NCBI GenBank assembly: GCA_041745295.1
Contig: JBGTJE010000025.1
Span: forward strand, 1 to 64,000
Reading direction: 5' to 3'
Length of the DNA: 64,000 bases
Origin: JANMEB01 sp041745295
GTDB taxonomy: Bacteria; Planctomycetota; Planctomycetia; Pirellulales; Pirellulaceae
Position 1 is the first letter of the stretch. Each line of letters opens with the position of its first letter. The position numbers and the translations under genes were made by a program. This document shows positions 8,855 through 18,460 of the stretch, one piece after another. The notes under the pieces were generated by a model, which worked only from the letters and a program-made list of their open reading frames with translations, was not told where the DNA came from and made no database searches.

Positions 8855-10651
8855 TCAAAGGCGCCGCACCGAAATCTTGATTTTCGGTGGTTCTTCGTGG
8901 GTGATATCCATGTCGGTGATTTTCCAAGATTTGTCGCGTGGTTCGACTTGAAACGTGCCCGCGTAAACAATGCTCCGCTGGTGGATGTGTCCCCAATGCT
9001 CGACCGACCCCACCAGGTTCCATTGACACTGGTAGACAAAGCCGCGGGAGAGCGATTGGGACGCCGCCTCATCGACTTGGCCGCCGAGTAAAATGACGTC
9101 GTCGATACGCGAGCGCGATCCGCCCTGGTCCTGCATAATGAGTCGTTCTTTCACGTTGAGATACAAGTCTCGCAACAGCGGGCCGTCAATGCTGGCGGCG
9201 AGCGCATCCAAGACGTCTTCGTCCTCGTGATAATCGAACGCGCGAAAAATGTTCTTGTGCAATTGGCGGAAGATATCCGCGGCAGTGACCGCGGGAATGT
9301 TCTCTTTGGGCCAAATCAGTTGCGGCCATTGCATCCGCTGCGCTTGCCAGGCCAATCCACTGAAGCCTAACAAGGCAACCAAGCTGATCAGCGCAACCGT
9401 CGAACTACGCTTGGCCAAACCGCCCAAACCGAGCACGAGGGCCGCCAGCGCTCCACCGCCGAGGAAGATCGCGGGCTGCGAAATGGGATGGCCCGTTCGT
9501 TCAACCGCGGTGAGCTGGGGCAGCGGGGGCGTTCCAGGATTCTTCCAAACGAATTGATTTTCCGCTAGATATCGCGCGAATTTAGTTTTTTCCGCCTTGT
9601 CAAACGGGAACACGACCCCTTCGACATTGTTGAGGGCTTGGGAGAATCGATTCCAGGTCAAGCGGACTTCATTGGGGGCGCCCTTGGTCGGGTAGCGCAA
9701 CATGATTCCAACGCGGCCGTTGGCCACGCTCACTCGCCGGCGCTCGGCTTGACGGACAAAATCGCGCACATCCGCGCCGTAGAAATCGATGCGGTCGATC
9801 AGCGGCCGGACATCGATCCCATCAATCTGTACGGGATTCCCACTAGCGAAATACTCTTCGATCTGCGACCGGATGGCGTCCTGTTCGGCAATTTCCAAGA
9901 ACGCGGGGTCTTGGTTTTTAAATTGGACATCGGTCAAGCTGGCCAAAGGGACGAGGATTTCATGCCGGACTTCGTTCCGGGTGATATATAGAAACGAGTA
10001 GGTGTTGCTGTAACTCGAGATCCCGAGATCCTTTTCGCGCTGTTCATCGAACCAGGCCTGCCAGTCTTTTTCCGGCGCCGACTCGGAAAGCGGGGCCGAA
10101 GTCCAATCGAATCGAAAGGTCTCGGGTGCCGCCGGTTTGAGTAGCGTCGATTGCGGATCGTCGCGACCTGCCTGCTTGATCAGTACTTTCATTTCCGAAG
10201 GAAACAAAAAGTCTGGATCGGCGACGTCTTGCGATATCGTCAATACCTCCGGCGCCGTTTCGTAGGTGTACTCGATCACCATCCCGAGCGAGAAATTCAT
10301 CAACTGCGCGGATTCAATACCGTCCTGGGGTATGTCGCTATCGTTGACTTCGACGATCTTGCCTTCGATACGATTGCCCTCGATGTCGCGCAATTGAATA
10401 TTCTTCAGCAAATAATCGCGGTGTATGACAAAGAATTTGTCGATTTCGCTGCGGGCATAAAAACCCTCTTCGTTGGGCTCCATTCCCTGAATCAGTGTCA
10501 GATCCTCGGCGAAAAACCGGAGCTGCATCGTGGTCTTGAATCGACTGACGTAGACGTCGGCCGTAATGATCGACACCGGATGCTCGGCAGCCCGGCTCCC
10601 CGCCGTCATTGTTCCGATCCAGAGGATTAGCAGGACGCTGCGCCAATTCAC
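8855..10651 (-). CDS. Exported or membrane protein of unknown function
   Basis: The product is 598 aa. It starts with a signal peptide (MNWRSVLLILWIGTMTAGSRA). A long beta-rich extracytoplasmic part follows (residues ~25-390). Two transmembrane helices lie near residues 400-445 (IFLGGGALAALVLGLGG and VALISLVALLGFSGLAW). A C-terminal domain of about 140 residues begins at NIPAVTAADIFRQLHKNIFRAFDY. The layout predicts the large N-terminal part outside the inner membrane. No catalytic motif is visible and I do not recognise the family. The C-terminal domain has a compact cystatin-like alpha+beta look, which is only an impression. Confidence 0.8.
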   Translation of the reverse strand: MNWRSVLLILWIGTMTAGSRAAEHPVSIITADVYVSRFKTTMQLRFFAEDLTLIQGMEPNEEGFYARSEIDKFFVIHRDYLLKNIQLRDIEGNRIEGKIVEVNDSDIPQDGIESAQLMNFSLGMVIEYTYETAPEVLTISQDVADPDFLFPSEMKVLIKQAGRDDPQSTLLKPAAPETFRFDWTSAPLSESAPEKDWQAWFDEQREKDLGISSYSNTYSFLYITRNEVRHEILVPLASLTDVQFKNQDPAFLEIAEQDAIRSQIEEYFASGNPVQIDGIDVRPLIDRIDFYGADVRDFVRQAERRRVSVANGRVGIMLRYPTKGAPNEVRLTWNRFSQALNNVEGVVFPFDKAEKTKFARYLAENQFVWKNPGTPPLPQLTAVERTGHPISQPAIFLGGGALAALVLGLGGLAKRSSTVALISLVALLGFSGLAWQAQRMQWPQLIWPKENIPAVTAADIFRQLHKNIFRAFDYHEDEDVLDALAASIDGPLLRDLYLNVKERLIMQDQGGSRSRIDDVILLGGQVDEAASQSLSRGFVYQCQWNLVGSVEHWGHIHQRSIVYAGTFQVEPRDKSWKITDMDITHEEPPKIKISVRRL

Positions 10652-10887
10652 GATTCACCCGCTCGAAAAGTCCGCTCGATGCAGTGTCAACAAAATAACC
10701 GCCGGCGCTGTTCTCGTTAAGCGCCCACGGTTAACGCCGTGAACGAGTATTGTCGAATGACTCGCGGATTCAGATCGTTTAACACCAATTGCTTAAACGC
10801 ACCGTTTGTTGTGAAATCAGTCACTGCTTGTTTGGATTCGAGCAGTCCATGAGGGAAACGTATGCAGATTCGCAATGGGGATGAAGG

Positions 10888-12840
10888 ATGAGTGCATTGG
10901 CCGAAATCCGGGCGAGATTTGCCCAGTCTTTGAAGGAGGTTGCACCCGGTTCGCTGCAATTGCTGGAGATGATACGTCCGGCTCAAGATGCACGGTTTGG
11001 CGATTATCAAGTCAATTGCGCGATGCCCCTTGAGAAAATTCTTGGACAGCCTTCGCGACAGATCGCCGTGCAATTGCTCGCGCACGTGTCGCTTGACGAG
11101 TTGGCGACCGCAGAAGTCGCCGGGCCAGGATTTATCAATTTAAAGCTTCGCGAGGACTGGATTCAGCGAGGCTTGATCCGCGCGCTGGGCGACGAGCGAC
11201 TGGGAATTGCCCCGATGCCGGCGGCAAAAAAGTACGTTATCGACTATTCGTCCCCCAACGTGGCCAAACCGATGCACGTGGGTCACATCCGTTCGACCGT
11301 GATCGGCGACGCCCTAAAGCGACTGCTCCGATTCATGGGTCACCAGGTTATCTCCGACAACCACTTGGGGGATTGGGGAACGCAGTTTGGCATGATCATC
11401 TTCGGCTATCGACATTTCGTTGATCGGGACGCTTACGCCAAGAATCCGATTGAGGAACTCGGTCGGCTCTATCGCTTCGTGCGTGTTTTGTCCGACTTCC
11501 AGGAATCGCTGCGCGAGCTACCCGGAGCCGCCGCACAACTCGAACGATTGCGGCAGGCCGAAACGCGACTGCGCGGTGAGTTGTTTGGTGCCGAGAAAGA
11601 TGCGGTCAAGAAGAAGGCCAAGGAACTGCAGGCGGTTGCCGACAAAATCCGCGATCAAGAGCAAACCTGTGCCTCGTTGCAGAAGAACATCCAATCCGTC
11701 CAAAGCGACCCGGAACTCCTCCGCCACGCCCGCGACCATACGGACATCGAACAGGCGGTGTTGCAAGAGACCGCCAAGCTGCACGCCGATGATCCGGAAA
11801 ACCTCCGCTTGTGGCACGAGTTTTTGCCGCACTGCCGGGCCGACATTCAACAGATTTATCGGCGTCTCAACGTGGAGTTCGATTATGAACTCGGCGAGAG
11901 CTTTTACCACGATCGCTTGGCGGGCGTCGTCGAATCTTTGTTGCGACAGGGACTCGCCCAGGAGAGCGATGGAGCGATTTGCGTGTTCATGGATTCGTTT
12001 GAAACGCCGATGATCGTCCGAAAAAAGGACGGCGCCTATCTCTATTCCACGAGCGATTTGGCCACGATCCAGTATCGCACCGAGCAATGGAATCCGGACG
12101 CCATTTTGTATGTCGTCGACCACCGGCAACACGAACATTTTGCCAAGCTGTTCGCGGCGGCCAAAAAGTGGGGCTATGATCGCGTCGAATTAACCCACGT
12201 AAGCTTCGGCACCGTGCTGGGTGAGGATGGAACGCCGTTTAAGACACGGGCCGGCGATACCATCGGCTTGCGCGGATTGCTCGACGAAGCCGCCGAACGG
12301 GCCCGGGCCGTTGTCGAGAAAACCAACCCCGGCTTCGACGATTCGACGAAATTGAACATCGCCGAAACCGTCGGGATTGGAGCGCTGAAGTACGCCGATC
12401 TGTCGCAGAACCGAACCACGGATTACAAATTCAGCTACGACAAGATGCTCGCGCTTAACGGCAACACCGCGACCTATCTGCAATATCTTTACGCCCGCGT
12501 CAAAGGGATCATGGCCAAAGGCGACATCGACATTGTCGGGCTGCGGAACAACCCGCAACGATTTGACTTGTCGCAGGCCGTGGAACGCAAACTGGCGATC
12601 CAATTGCTTCGATTCGAGGAAGCCATCGCCGACGTACTGATCGATTACAAACCAAACATGTTGACGAGTTATCTGTTTGAACTGACCCAGACGTTTTTCG
12701 AGTTCTACGAAAAATGTCCAATCTTGGAGGCCGAGACTACGGCGTTGCGAGCCAGCCGATTGCAGCTTTGCGACTTGGCCGGGCGGACGGTTCAAACCGG
12801 ATTGAACTTACTGGGGATCGCGGTCGTCGACCAAATGTAA
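10888..12840 (+). CDS. argS: Arginyl-tRNA synthetase
   Basis: This class I synthetase charges tRNA-Arg in the cytoplasm. The product is 650 aa against about 577 in E. coli. The N-terminal additional domain (1-110) is followed by the HIGH motif as HVGH (130-133, in SSPNVAKPMHVGHIRST) and by FKTRAG (451-456), the ArgRS replacement for KMSKS. The C-terminal helical anticodon domain is intact (YLQYLYARVKGIM). Residues ~203-282 are a highly charged predicted coiled coil inserted in the connective region, which accounts for the extra length. The gene stands alone. The 236-bp gap upstream holds only a short CACGG..CCGTG hairpin. Confidence 0.97.
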   Translation: MSALAEIRARFAQSLKEVAPGSLQLLEMIRPAQDARFGDYQVNCAMPLEKILGQPSRQIAVQLLAHVSLDELATAEVAGPGFINLKLREDWIQRGLIRALGDERLGIAPMPAAKKYVIDYSSPNVAKPMHVGHIRSTVIGDALKRLLRFMGHQVISDNHLGDWGTQFGMIIFGYRHFVDRDAYAKNPIEELGRLYRFVRVLSDFQESLRELPGAAAQLERLRQAETRLRGELFGAEKDAVKKKAKELQAVADKIRDQEQTCASLQKNIQSVQSDPELLRHARDHTDIEQAVLQETAKLHADDPENLRLWHEFLPHCRADIQQIYRRLNVEFDYELGESFYHDRLAGVVESLLRQGLAQESDGAICVFMDSFETPMIVRKKDGAYLYSTSDLATIQYRTEQWNPDAILYVVDHRQHEHFAKLFAAAKKWGYDRVELTHVSFGTVLGEDGTPFKTRAGDTIGLRGLLDEAAERARAVVEKTNPGFDDSTKLNIAETVGIGALKYADLSQNRTTDYKFSYDKMLALNGNTATYLQYLYARVKGIMAKGDIDIVGLRNNPQRFDLSQAVERKLAIQLLRFEEAIADVLIDYKPNMLTSYLFELTQTFFEFYEKCPILEAETTALRASRLQLCDLAGRTVQTGLNLLGIAVVDQM

Positions 12841-12861
12841 TGCTTTGTCAAAATTAAGAAT

Positions 12862-12981
12862 TAGGGTTCTGGTTCCCAGGCTCCCGCCTGGGAACCAACT
12901 GCATTGCTGGCTTTGCCAGCCGCGTCCGAGGCGGAGCCTCGCCGACAATGCGTTCCCAGGCAGGAGCCTGGGAACGAGCCA
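12862..12981. repeat. Hairpin cluster with TCC-type loops upstream of the methyltransferase
   Basis: Two 11-bp hairpins face each other. GGTTCCCAGGC, loop TCCC, GCCTGGGAACC lies at 12873-12898. On the minus strand CGTTCCCAGGC, loop TCCT, GCCTGGGAACG lies at 12952-12977. Between them are GCTGGC-TTT-GCCAGC and an imperfect CGAGGC-TCC-GCCTCG. A relative at 52437-52462 has GGTCCC/GGGACC in place of GTTCCC/GGGAAC, a paired change. Confidence 0.75.
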
Positions 12982-13021
12982 ATTCTAGATTCCAAGTTTG
13001 CCAAGGCAGGAGGAGCGCCGA

Positions 13022-13993
13022 ATGAAGACGGAACAGGATGCCAGACGAACCAAGGCAAAAACGAAACGTCGCCGTTTGGCGAAATCGTCGCCCGTCATTG
13101 GGAAAAACCAATCCTGGCACAATGCGATCGTGCACGGCGATGCCCTGGAACAGCTGTCGGCGATGCCCGACGGCCACGTCGACGTGATTGTGACCAGTCC
13201 TCCGTATTACCAGCAGCGCGACTACGGTCCGCGCAGGCAAATTGGTCGCGAAGCAACGCGCGAGGAGTATATTCAAAACCTGGCCGCCGTTTTTGCGGCC
13301 GCCCAGCGCGTGGTTCGCGATACCGGTTCGCTGTGGCTGGTCCTGGGGGACAAATACGTCGAGAATCAGTTGCAAGGACTTCCTTGGCGCGTCGCCTTGG
13401 CGGTGCAGGATTCGGGATGGATTCTGCGCAGCGATGTGATTTGGCACAAACCCAACGCCATGCCATCCTCGGTACGCAATCGCCCGACGACCGATCACGA
13501 GTACGTATTCTTTTTTTCCAAGTCCAAGAATTATTTTTACAACGCGGACGCGGTCCGCGAGCCGCACGTGACCTTTTCTCAAAACAGTCGGATGCGCGGC
13601 GGGCGCAAGCATTTCGGAGTTCGCGGAGGGACGCCGGAACGGGGAAAAAACGGCGGTCAGCAGAACTTACACGACGGCCGCTGGGACCAAGCCTTTCATC
13701 CGCTGGGCCGCAACAAGCGAACGGTTTGGTCGATCCCTTTGTCAAAATTTCGCGCGGCGCATTTTGCGGTGTTCCCCGAACCGCTGGTGGAAACGTGTAT
13801 TGCGGCTTCGTGTTCCGCGGGGGGCCTAGTTCTCGATCCCTTTTGCGGCAGCGGAACTGTGCCGCTCGTCGCGCAGCGCTTACAGCGAAATTTCTTGGGG
13901 ATCGATTGCGTCGCCGCCTATTGCCGGCTCGCGCGCGAGCGGTTGAAAGCACACGGTTCTCCGCAACCTAAACGAAAACGACGGGCCAAATAG
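13022..13993 (+). CDS. Solitary site-specific DNA methyltransferase (amino-MTase, beta-type motif order)
   Basis: The ATG at 13022 is chosen for the AGGAGG about 9 nt upstream; the frame is open from 12998. The product is 323 aa. The catalytic motif IV TSPPYY (58-63) comes first and the AdoMet-binding motif I DPFCGSGT (272-279) last, the order of the beta class (N4-cytosine or N6-adenine). The S-P-P-Y form favours N4-cytosine. The tail is Lys/Arg-rich. No endonuclease gene is adjacent, so it is probably an orphan methyltransferase acting in regulation or self-marking (inference). The specificity cannot be read from sequence. Confidence 0.9.
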   Translation: MKTEQDARRTKAKTKRRRLAKSSPVIGKNQSWHNAIVHGDALEQLSAMPDGHVDVIVTSPPYYQQRDYGPRRQIGREATREEYIQNLAAVFAAAQRVVRDTGSLWLVLGDKYVENQLQGLPWRVALAVQDSGWILRSDVIWHKPNAMPSSVRNRPTTDHEYVFFFSKSKNYFYNADAVREPHVTFSQNSRMRGGRKHFGVRGGTPERGKNGGQQNLHDGRWDQAFHPLGRNKRTVWSIPLSKFRAAHFAVFPEPLVETCIAASCSAGGLVLDPFCGSGTVPLVAQRLQRNFLGIDCVAAYCRLARERLKAHGSPQPKRKRRAK

Positions 13994-14065
13994 ATTCCGC
14001 CCAAGCGCGGGACGGCGATCGCAAAGGAGCACTCGGCACCATCATTCAATTGCGGGATCGAATCG

Positions 14066-14176
14066 ATCACCGCGAAGGCGCAAAGAACGCGAAGGAAAAT
14101 ACAAGTTGGGGATTAACGAGTTTTGAATTGACTTTTTCGCTTTGCGAAGTTTGCGTCTTTGCGGTGCTCGTCGCTC
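14066..14176. repeat. Inverted CGCAAAG-type repeat
   Basis: ACCGCGAAGGCGCAAAGAACG at about 14070-14090 is answered in inverted form by TTCGCTTTGCG..GCGTCTTTGCGGTG at about 14137-14173. The same words recur at 23082-23118 (TGCGTCTCTGCGCCG, TGCGTCTTTGCG). This is an interspersed repeat after the methyltransferase and upstream of the converging natB 3' end. Confidence 0.6.
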
Positions 14177-14247
14177 AGCACAATTCCGGCTATAACGGGC
14201 AAGACGTGCAACATCGAATCTTTCGCTTAGAGCTTCATTTGCCAACG

Positions 14248-15567
14248 TTACCCGCGCAGTGCCCAACGGAAGATCTCGGACAACTTGGGCATGTTGCCCT
14301 GCCAGAGCAATCCGGCCCGAAAAATCCGCGCTGAGATAAAGACGGTCGTCAGTGTGGCGAGTACACACACGACGATCCCGAGCAGCGGTTGCCATAAGGG
14401 AATCGACTGCCCGGTGGCCAATCGCAACACCATCATCGAAGGGGTCGCGGGGGGGAAAAACGAAAGCCCCACCGCCAACGTGCTATTCGGTTCCCGGACC
14501 ACGCTGAACCAGACGAAGAACGGAATCATCATCACCATCCAGACCGGCAGGAGAAAAGCTTGAGCTTCTTTGAGTTGCGTCACGGACGCGCCCACCGCCA
14601 TAAACACGGAGGCATAAAACATGACCCCCAAGATTTGAAACGTGATAAACCAAGGAACCAAGTGGAACGGGATCAAATCGGTCCAGCCGCGATTCTGGGC
14701 CAGCAGCACTCCCCCGATCAAATAGATTCCGAAGACCGTCAGCGATCCCGCCACGGTGCCGAGAAGCTTTCCCAGCATGAGTTGGAATGGGTTAGCGCTG
14801 CCCAGCAGGACTTCGGCGATGCGCTGCGATTTTTCCTCTAAGACGCTTTCCAGGGCGGGTTGCGCGGCCAGAAAGATCACCATGAACATGAACATCATCA
14901 CACCCATCGGCAGAAAGATCGCACTCATGGCATCTTTTTCATCGGCGGAGACCTCACCGCTGGACGATTTTTCCATCAAGCCCAGACCGCGGATATCGAC
15001 TCGTTGACTCGCTGCGGTCACTTTTGCCAGGTCAATATCGGCGTCGAGGAGTCGCAAGTTCCTGACGATCTCATTCAGCTGCTCCTCAAACCACGCGCGA
15101 ACTTCGGACAGTCCGGAATCTTCCGAATAATATTTGATTTTGGCGGTTTGGTTCGCTGTCGTTTCGATGACTTCGGGCGGAATCTCGACAAACGCGTAAA
15201 ACTGCTTTTCGCGGATTTGATTGGAGAGCTGCATCCGCAATTCGTCCGTCACCTCGTCCACCGCGATGGGTTCCAAAAAAAGCTTGGACGCCATCGTATC
15301 GCCGAAGTCCTCTGTTTTATCGTTCGTGTTGGGAGTCTCGATTTCGCTATTGCGCCTTTCCACCGCCTTTTGAATTTCGGCGTATATTCTTCCGGTTTGG
15401 TCGATCACCGCGATCTTGCGATCTTCGGAGCGACTGTTCTTGAGCATGCTGACCGTCACAACGCTGCCGAGCATCAAGATCGGCATCATCGTGACCGAGA
15501 GCAAGAATGCTTTCGTGCCGACCATCGCCCGGTATTCGCGAACGGCGATTGCCCAAATTTTCTGCAT
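14248..15567 (-). CDS. ABC transporter permease, NatB/ABC-2 type
   Basis: The product is 439 aa with the layout of NatB-like Na+ exporters or multidrug permeases. One N-terminal helix (AFLLSVTMMPILMLGSVVTVSML) is followed by a large extracytoplasmic loop (~45-225) and five or six further helices from residue ~235. These include the conserved FMVIFLAAQPALESVLEEKSQRIAEVLL region, diagnostic of the family. It is translated 14 bp after the ATPase gene. Together they should form an exporter in the inner membrane; substrate unknown. Confidence 0.9.
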   Translation of the reverse strand: MQKIWAIAVREYRAMVGTKAFLLSVTMMPILMLGSVVTVSMLKNSRSEDRKIAVIDQTGRIYAEIQKAVERRNSEIETPNTNDKTEDFGDTMASKLFLEPIAVDEVTDELRMQLSNQIREKQFYAFVEIPPEVIETTANQTAKIKYYSEDSGLSEVRAWFEEQLNEIVRNLRLLDADIDLAKVTAASQRVDIRGLGLMEKSSSGEVSADEKDAMSAIFLPMGVMMFMFMVIFLAAQPALESVLEEKSQRIAEVLLGSANPFQLMLGKLLGTVAGSLTVFGIYLIGGVLLAQNRGWTDLIPFHLVPWFITFQILGVMFYASVFMAVGASVTQLKEAQAFLLPVWMVMMIPFFVWFSVVREPNSTLAVGLSFFPPATPSMMVLRLATGQSIPLWQPLLGIVVCVLATLTTVFISARIFRAGLLWQGNMPKLSEIFRWALRG

Positions 15568-15581
15568 GGATCAAGCCGCGG

Positions 15582-16508
15582 TTACGTTGCGGTCCCTTGG
15601 CTGTCGGGGTTGGGACGCGCGATGTGAATAAAAATATCGTGCAGTGATGGTTTGACCAATTCGAAATGTGTCAGCGACGATTGCTCGGCAAGTTGCCGCA
15701 AGACATTTTGAGAACTGATTTCATCGGAGATGATGAATTCGATGAATCGGCCGATCCGCGCGATGGAATGGATGCCGTCGACCTGCGGCAATTCGGCCGC
15801 CCCGTCTGCCAGGCGCACCCGAATATGATTGGCCGGGTATTGTCGGTGGATCGAGTCCATGCTGCCGTCGAGCACCTTTTGGCCTTTGAAGATCATGAAA
15901 ATGGTGTCGCACATCCGTTCGGCAATATCCATATCGTGCGTGGAAAGGACGACCGTGGTCCCCTGATTGCGAAGTTCCAGAATCGCATCGTGCAGCGACT
16001 CGAGGTTTACCGGGTCGAGTCCGCTGAACGGTTCATCGAGTACGATTAGTTGGGGCTTGGCGACGACGGCGGCGATGAACTGAATTTTTTGAGCCATTCC
16101 CTTGGAAAGGGTATCGATCCGTTTCCGCGCCCATTGTTGGGCATCTAAACGTTCGAGCCATTGCATAATCGCGGGCCGGGAATTCCGCAGCCCCTTGAGC
16201 CGGGCAAAGTAAGCCAGCAAGTCGTAAACCCGCATCCGCTTGTAGAGTCCTCGTTCCTCGGGCAAGTAGCCGAGCCGATTATCCGCGGTGGCACCGAATA
16301 TCTGGCCCAAGACCCGAACCGTTCCGGTATCTGGCTGAAGGATCCGCAAGATCATCCGCAGGGTCGTGGTTTTGCCCGAGCCGTTGGGGCCGATGAATCC
16401 ATAGATGGAACCCTCGGGGACACGCAGTTCGAGTCGGTCTACAGCCGTCTGCGTCCCGAATCGCTTGGTGACGTCGTCGAGTTCAATTGCGTGTGCCATG
16501 CCCGCCAT
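15582..16508 (-). CDS. ABC transporter ATP-binding protein, NatA type
   Basis: The product is 308 aa; an ATG three codons in (16499) is an equally good start. Walker A is GPNGSGKT (residues 40-47), the Q-loop region follows in GYLPEERGLY, the signature is LSKGMAQK, and Walker B with D-loop is LIVLDEPFSGLDPV. The switch His is in STHDMD. The C-terminal DUF4162-like extension is typical of NatA-type ATPases. It is the first gene of a two-gene operon with the permease at 14248-15567. Confidence 0.93.
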   Translation of the reverse strand: MAGMAHAIELDDVTKRFGTQTAVDRLELRVPEGSIYGFIGPNGSGKTTTLRMILRILQPDTGTVRVLGQIFGATADNRLGYLPEERGLYKRMRVYDLLAYFARLKGLRNSRPAIMQWLERLDAQQWARKRIDTLSKGMAQKIQFIAAVVAKPQLIVLDEPFSGLDPVNLESLHDAILELRNQGTTVVLSTHDMDIAERMCDTIFMIFKGQKVLDGSMDSIHRQYPANHIRVRLADGAAELPQVDGIHSIARIGRFIEFIISDEISSQNVLRQLAEQSSLTHFELVKPSLHDIFIHIARPNPDSQGTAT

Positions 16509-16528
16509 TTGAATATCTAATCGCCAAC

Positions 16529-16563
16529 AAAAAAAGCCCGGCGAAACGCGGGTCCCGCCGAGC
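16529..16563 (-). terminator. Rho-independent terminator of the M28 peptidase gene
   Basis: On the minus strand an 8-bp stem (GCTCGGCG with CGCCGGGC, one T.G pair) closes a 12-nt loop and is followed by seven T. It lies 22 bp beyond the stop of the M28 gene and ahead of the ABC operon, so it separates the two units. Confidence 0.85.
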
Positions 16564-16585
16564 TTGGAAAAACAGTCGCGATTCC

Positions 16586-18460
16586 TTAACGATTCGCGGC
16601 CGCTGCGGGCGGCTTGGCCAATTCCACATCAATGGATTGTTCCTCGGTACCCCGCGTGAACTTGATCGCGATTTTCGCTCCTGGCTTGTTGTCGCGCAAG
16701 ATCTTCAGCAGTTCGCTTCGTTCGGTGATTTTTGCACCGGCGAGTTCCGAGACGACGTCGCCCGCTTGCAGGCCGGCTTTTTGCGCCGGTGAATCGGGGC
16801 TCACGCTTTCGACCTTGAGTCCGGTTTTAGTGTCGACAAAATCGAAGCGAACGCCCAAGAAGGACGGACGCGCCTGGCCACCCCCTTCGGCGGAAACAAA
16901 CGCGGGCCGTTCATCGGCGTTTGTGAGATCCCAAATCAGCTTCTCGCTGAAGTTAATAACGTCCAAGGCGCCGGACATGTTCAAGGTTGCGAAATCGTCC
17001 TCGGGCGTGTGATAGGTATCGGTCAAACCCGTGTGCAAGAACATGACCGGGACGTTCTTTTGATAGAACGGCATGTGGTCGCTTCCCGCAAACGGGCTGG
17101 GGACTTTGTTGAGCACGATTTTCGTGTCCTTGGCGGCTTGATCCAACAGCGCCTCAAACGTGCTGCCACAACCCGAACCGAACACCGTCAGCTTGCCATC
17201 GCGCAGCCAGCCGATCATGTCGTAATTGACCATCGCAATCGTTTTTCCTAACTCGAACAACGGCTGATCATTGCAATAGTAGGCGGCACCCAGCAAGCCG
17301 CGTTCTTCGGCACTAAAGCAAATGAACACCATGGTCCGTTTAGGCTTCTTGTCGTATTTGGCGAAGCGCCGAGCCAATTCCATCACCGCGGCAGTTCCCG
17401 TAGCGTTATCGTCGGCACCGTTGTGGATCTCGCGACGACCACCCGCCCGCGAGCCGATTTCGCCAAAGCCCAAGTGATCGTAATGGCCGCCGATCACGAT
17501 ATACTCGCTCGCCAACGGCCCTTCGCCTTCGATCAACCCGACGATGTTGTCCGTTTTGGCTTTGACCGAGTCAAATTTGCACTTGAACTCGAGCGACCAA
17601 TCGGCGAGCGGCGCCGATACAGGTTCAAGCTTTTCGTCGATATACGCTTCGATCTTGGCGAGCGAATCGAAGTTGCCGCCGTTCGGATTGGGAACCGGCG
17701 AAATTGCCAAGATTTCATCGAGCGTGGCACGCTTAATTTGCACGAAGGGTAATTTGCCGGTGCGGCCCAATTCGTCGCTCGCCAAAAGGGCGTCTTTGTC
17801 CGCGTTGGGAGCCGTGACCCCGTCGTTGACCATCACAATCCCATTGGCGCCAGCCGCCTCAATGGTCGCGATCTTGCTGCTGATCCGCGCAAAATCCGAG
17901 GGCTCAGCCCCGTTGAATACGCTGTCCTCTTTTTTCTGTTGCGGTTCGATTCGAATCAACACGACTGTCTTGTCCTTGACATCGACGTTTTTGAACTCGT
18001 CGTAGTTGTGTTCATCGGATTTGATCCCATAACCGACGAAGACCAATCCGCCGGAATAATCCGCGTCGCCGCCGACCGCCAACGGTTGGCAAGTCTTGCC
18101 GCTCTCCAGCTCAAGGGCCTTCCCCTGCGGTCCCGTGAAGACAACCTTGACCGAGTCCTTGACCAATTGGCGTCCCAAATTGACATCAAAGGGCTGACGG
18201 AACGAGCCATCGGCAACGCCACTCTTTAGACCAACCTTTTTGTATTCGTCGATGATGTATTTGGCCGCGGTCTCGATCCCTTCGGTTCCGACGCCTCGAC
18301 CTTTTAAGTCATCGGATGCCAAGAACTGCACGTCATACGTCACACGTTTCAGCGCATCGGAGTCGTCGTCGCCGGCAGTTTGAGCCGGCGCTACGGCGAG
18401 CGCAATACTCGCCAGTGCGGCTATTAGCAATAACAAATTCCACTTCATTAATTGCGACAC
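16586..18460 (-). CDS. Exported M28 family metallopeptidase with PA and PDZ domains
   Basis: The product is 624 aa with a signal peptide (MKWNLLLLIAALASIALAVAPAQT). A protease-associated region (~120-270) precedes the di-zinc aminopeptidase domain. Metal ligands and catalytic residues are visible as H and D in GGHYDHLG, D in NGADDNATG, EE in FSAEERGL, D in NYDMIGW and H in TYHTPEDD. A C-terminal PDZ domain (~525-610; SFLGVRFDF, SPAQKAGLQAGDVVSELAG) likely steers substrate binding. It should act in the periplasm on peptides. It is transcribed alone and ends at the terminator 16529-16563. Confidence 0.95.
   Translation of the reverse strand: MSQLMKWNLLLLIAALASIALAVAPAQTAGDDDSDALKRVTYDVQFLASDDLKGRGVGTEGIETAAKYIIDEYKKVGLKSGVADGSFRQPFDVNLGRQLVKDSVKVVFTGPQGKALELESGKTCQPLAVGGDADYSGGLVFVGYGIKSDEHNYDEFKNVDVKDKTVVLIRIEPQQKKEDSVFNGAEPSDFARISSKIATIEAAGANGIVMVNDGVTAPNADKDALLASDELGRTGKLPFVQIKRATLDEILAISPVPNPNGGNFDSLAKIEAYIDEKLEPVSAPLADWSLEFKCKFDSVKAKTDNIVGLIEGEGPLASEYIVIGGHYDHLGFGEIGSRAGGRREIHNGADDNATGTAAVMELARRFAKYDKKPKRTMVFICFSAEERGLLGAAYYCNDQPLFELGKTIAMVNYDMIGWLRDGKLTVFGSGCGSTFEALLDQAAKDTKIVLNKVPSPFAGSDHMPFYQKNVPVMFLHTGLTDTYHTPEDDFATLNMSGALDVINFSEKLIWDLTNADERPAFVSAEGGGQARPSFLGVRFDFVDTKTGLKVESVSPDSPAQKAGLQAGDVVSELAGAKITERSELLKILRDNKPGAKIAIKFTRGTEEQSIDVELAKPPAAAANR

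Noticed and set aside
12190..12795. Minus-strand frame of 201 codons
   Set aside because: It is a shadow of argS.
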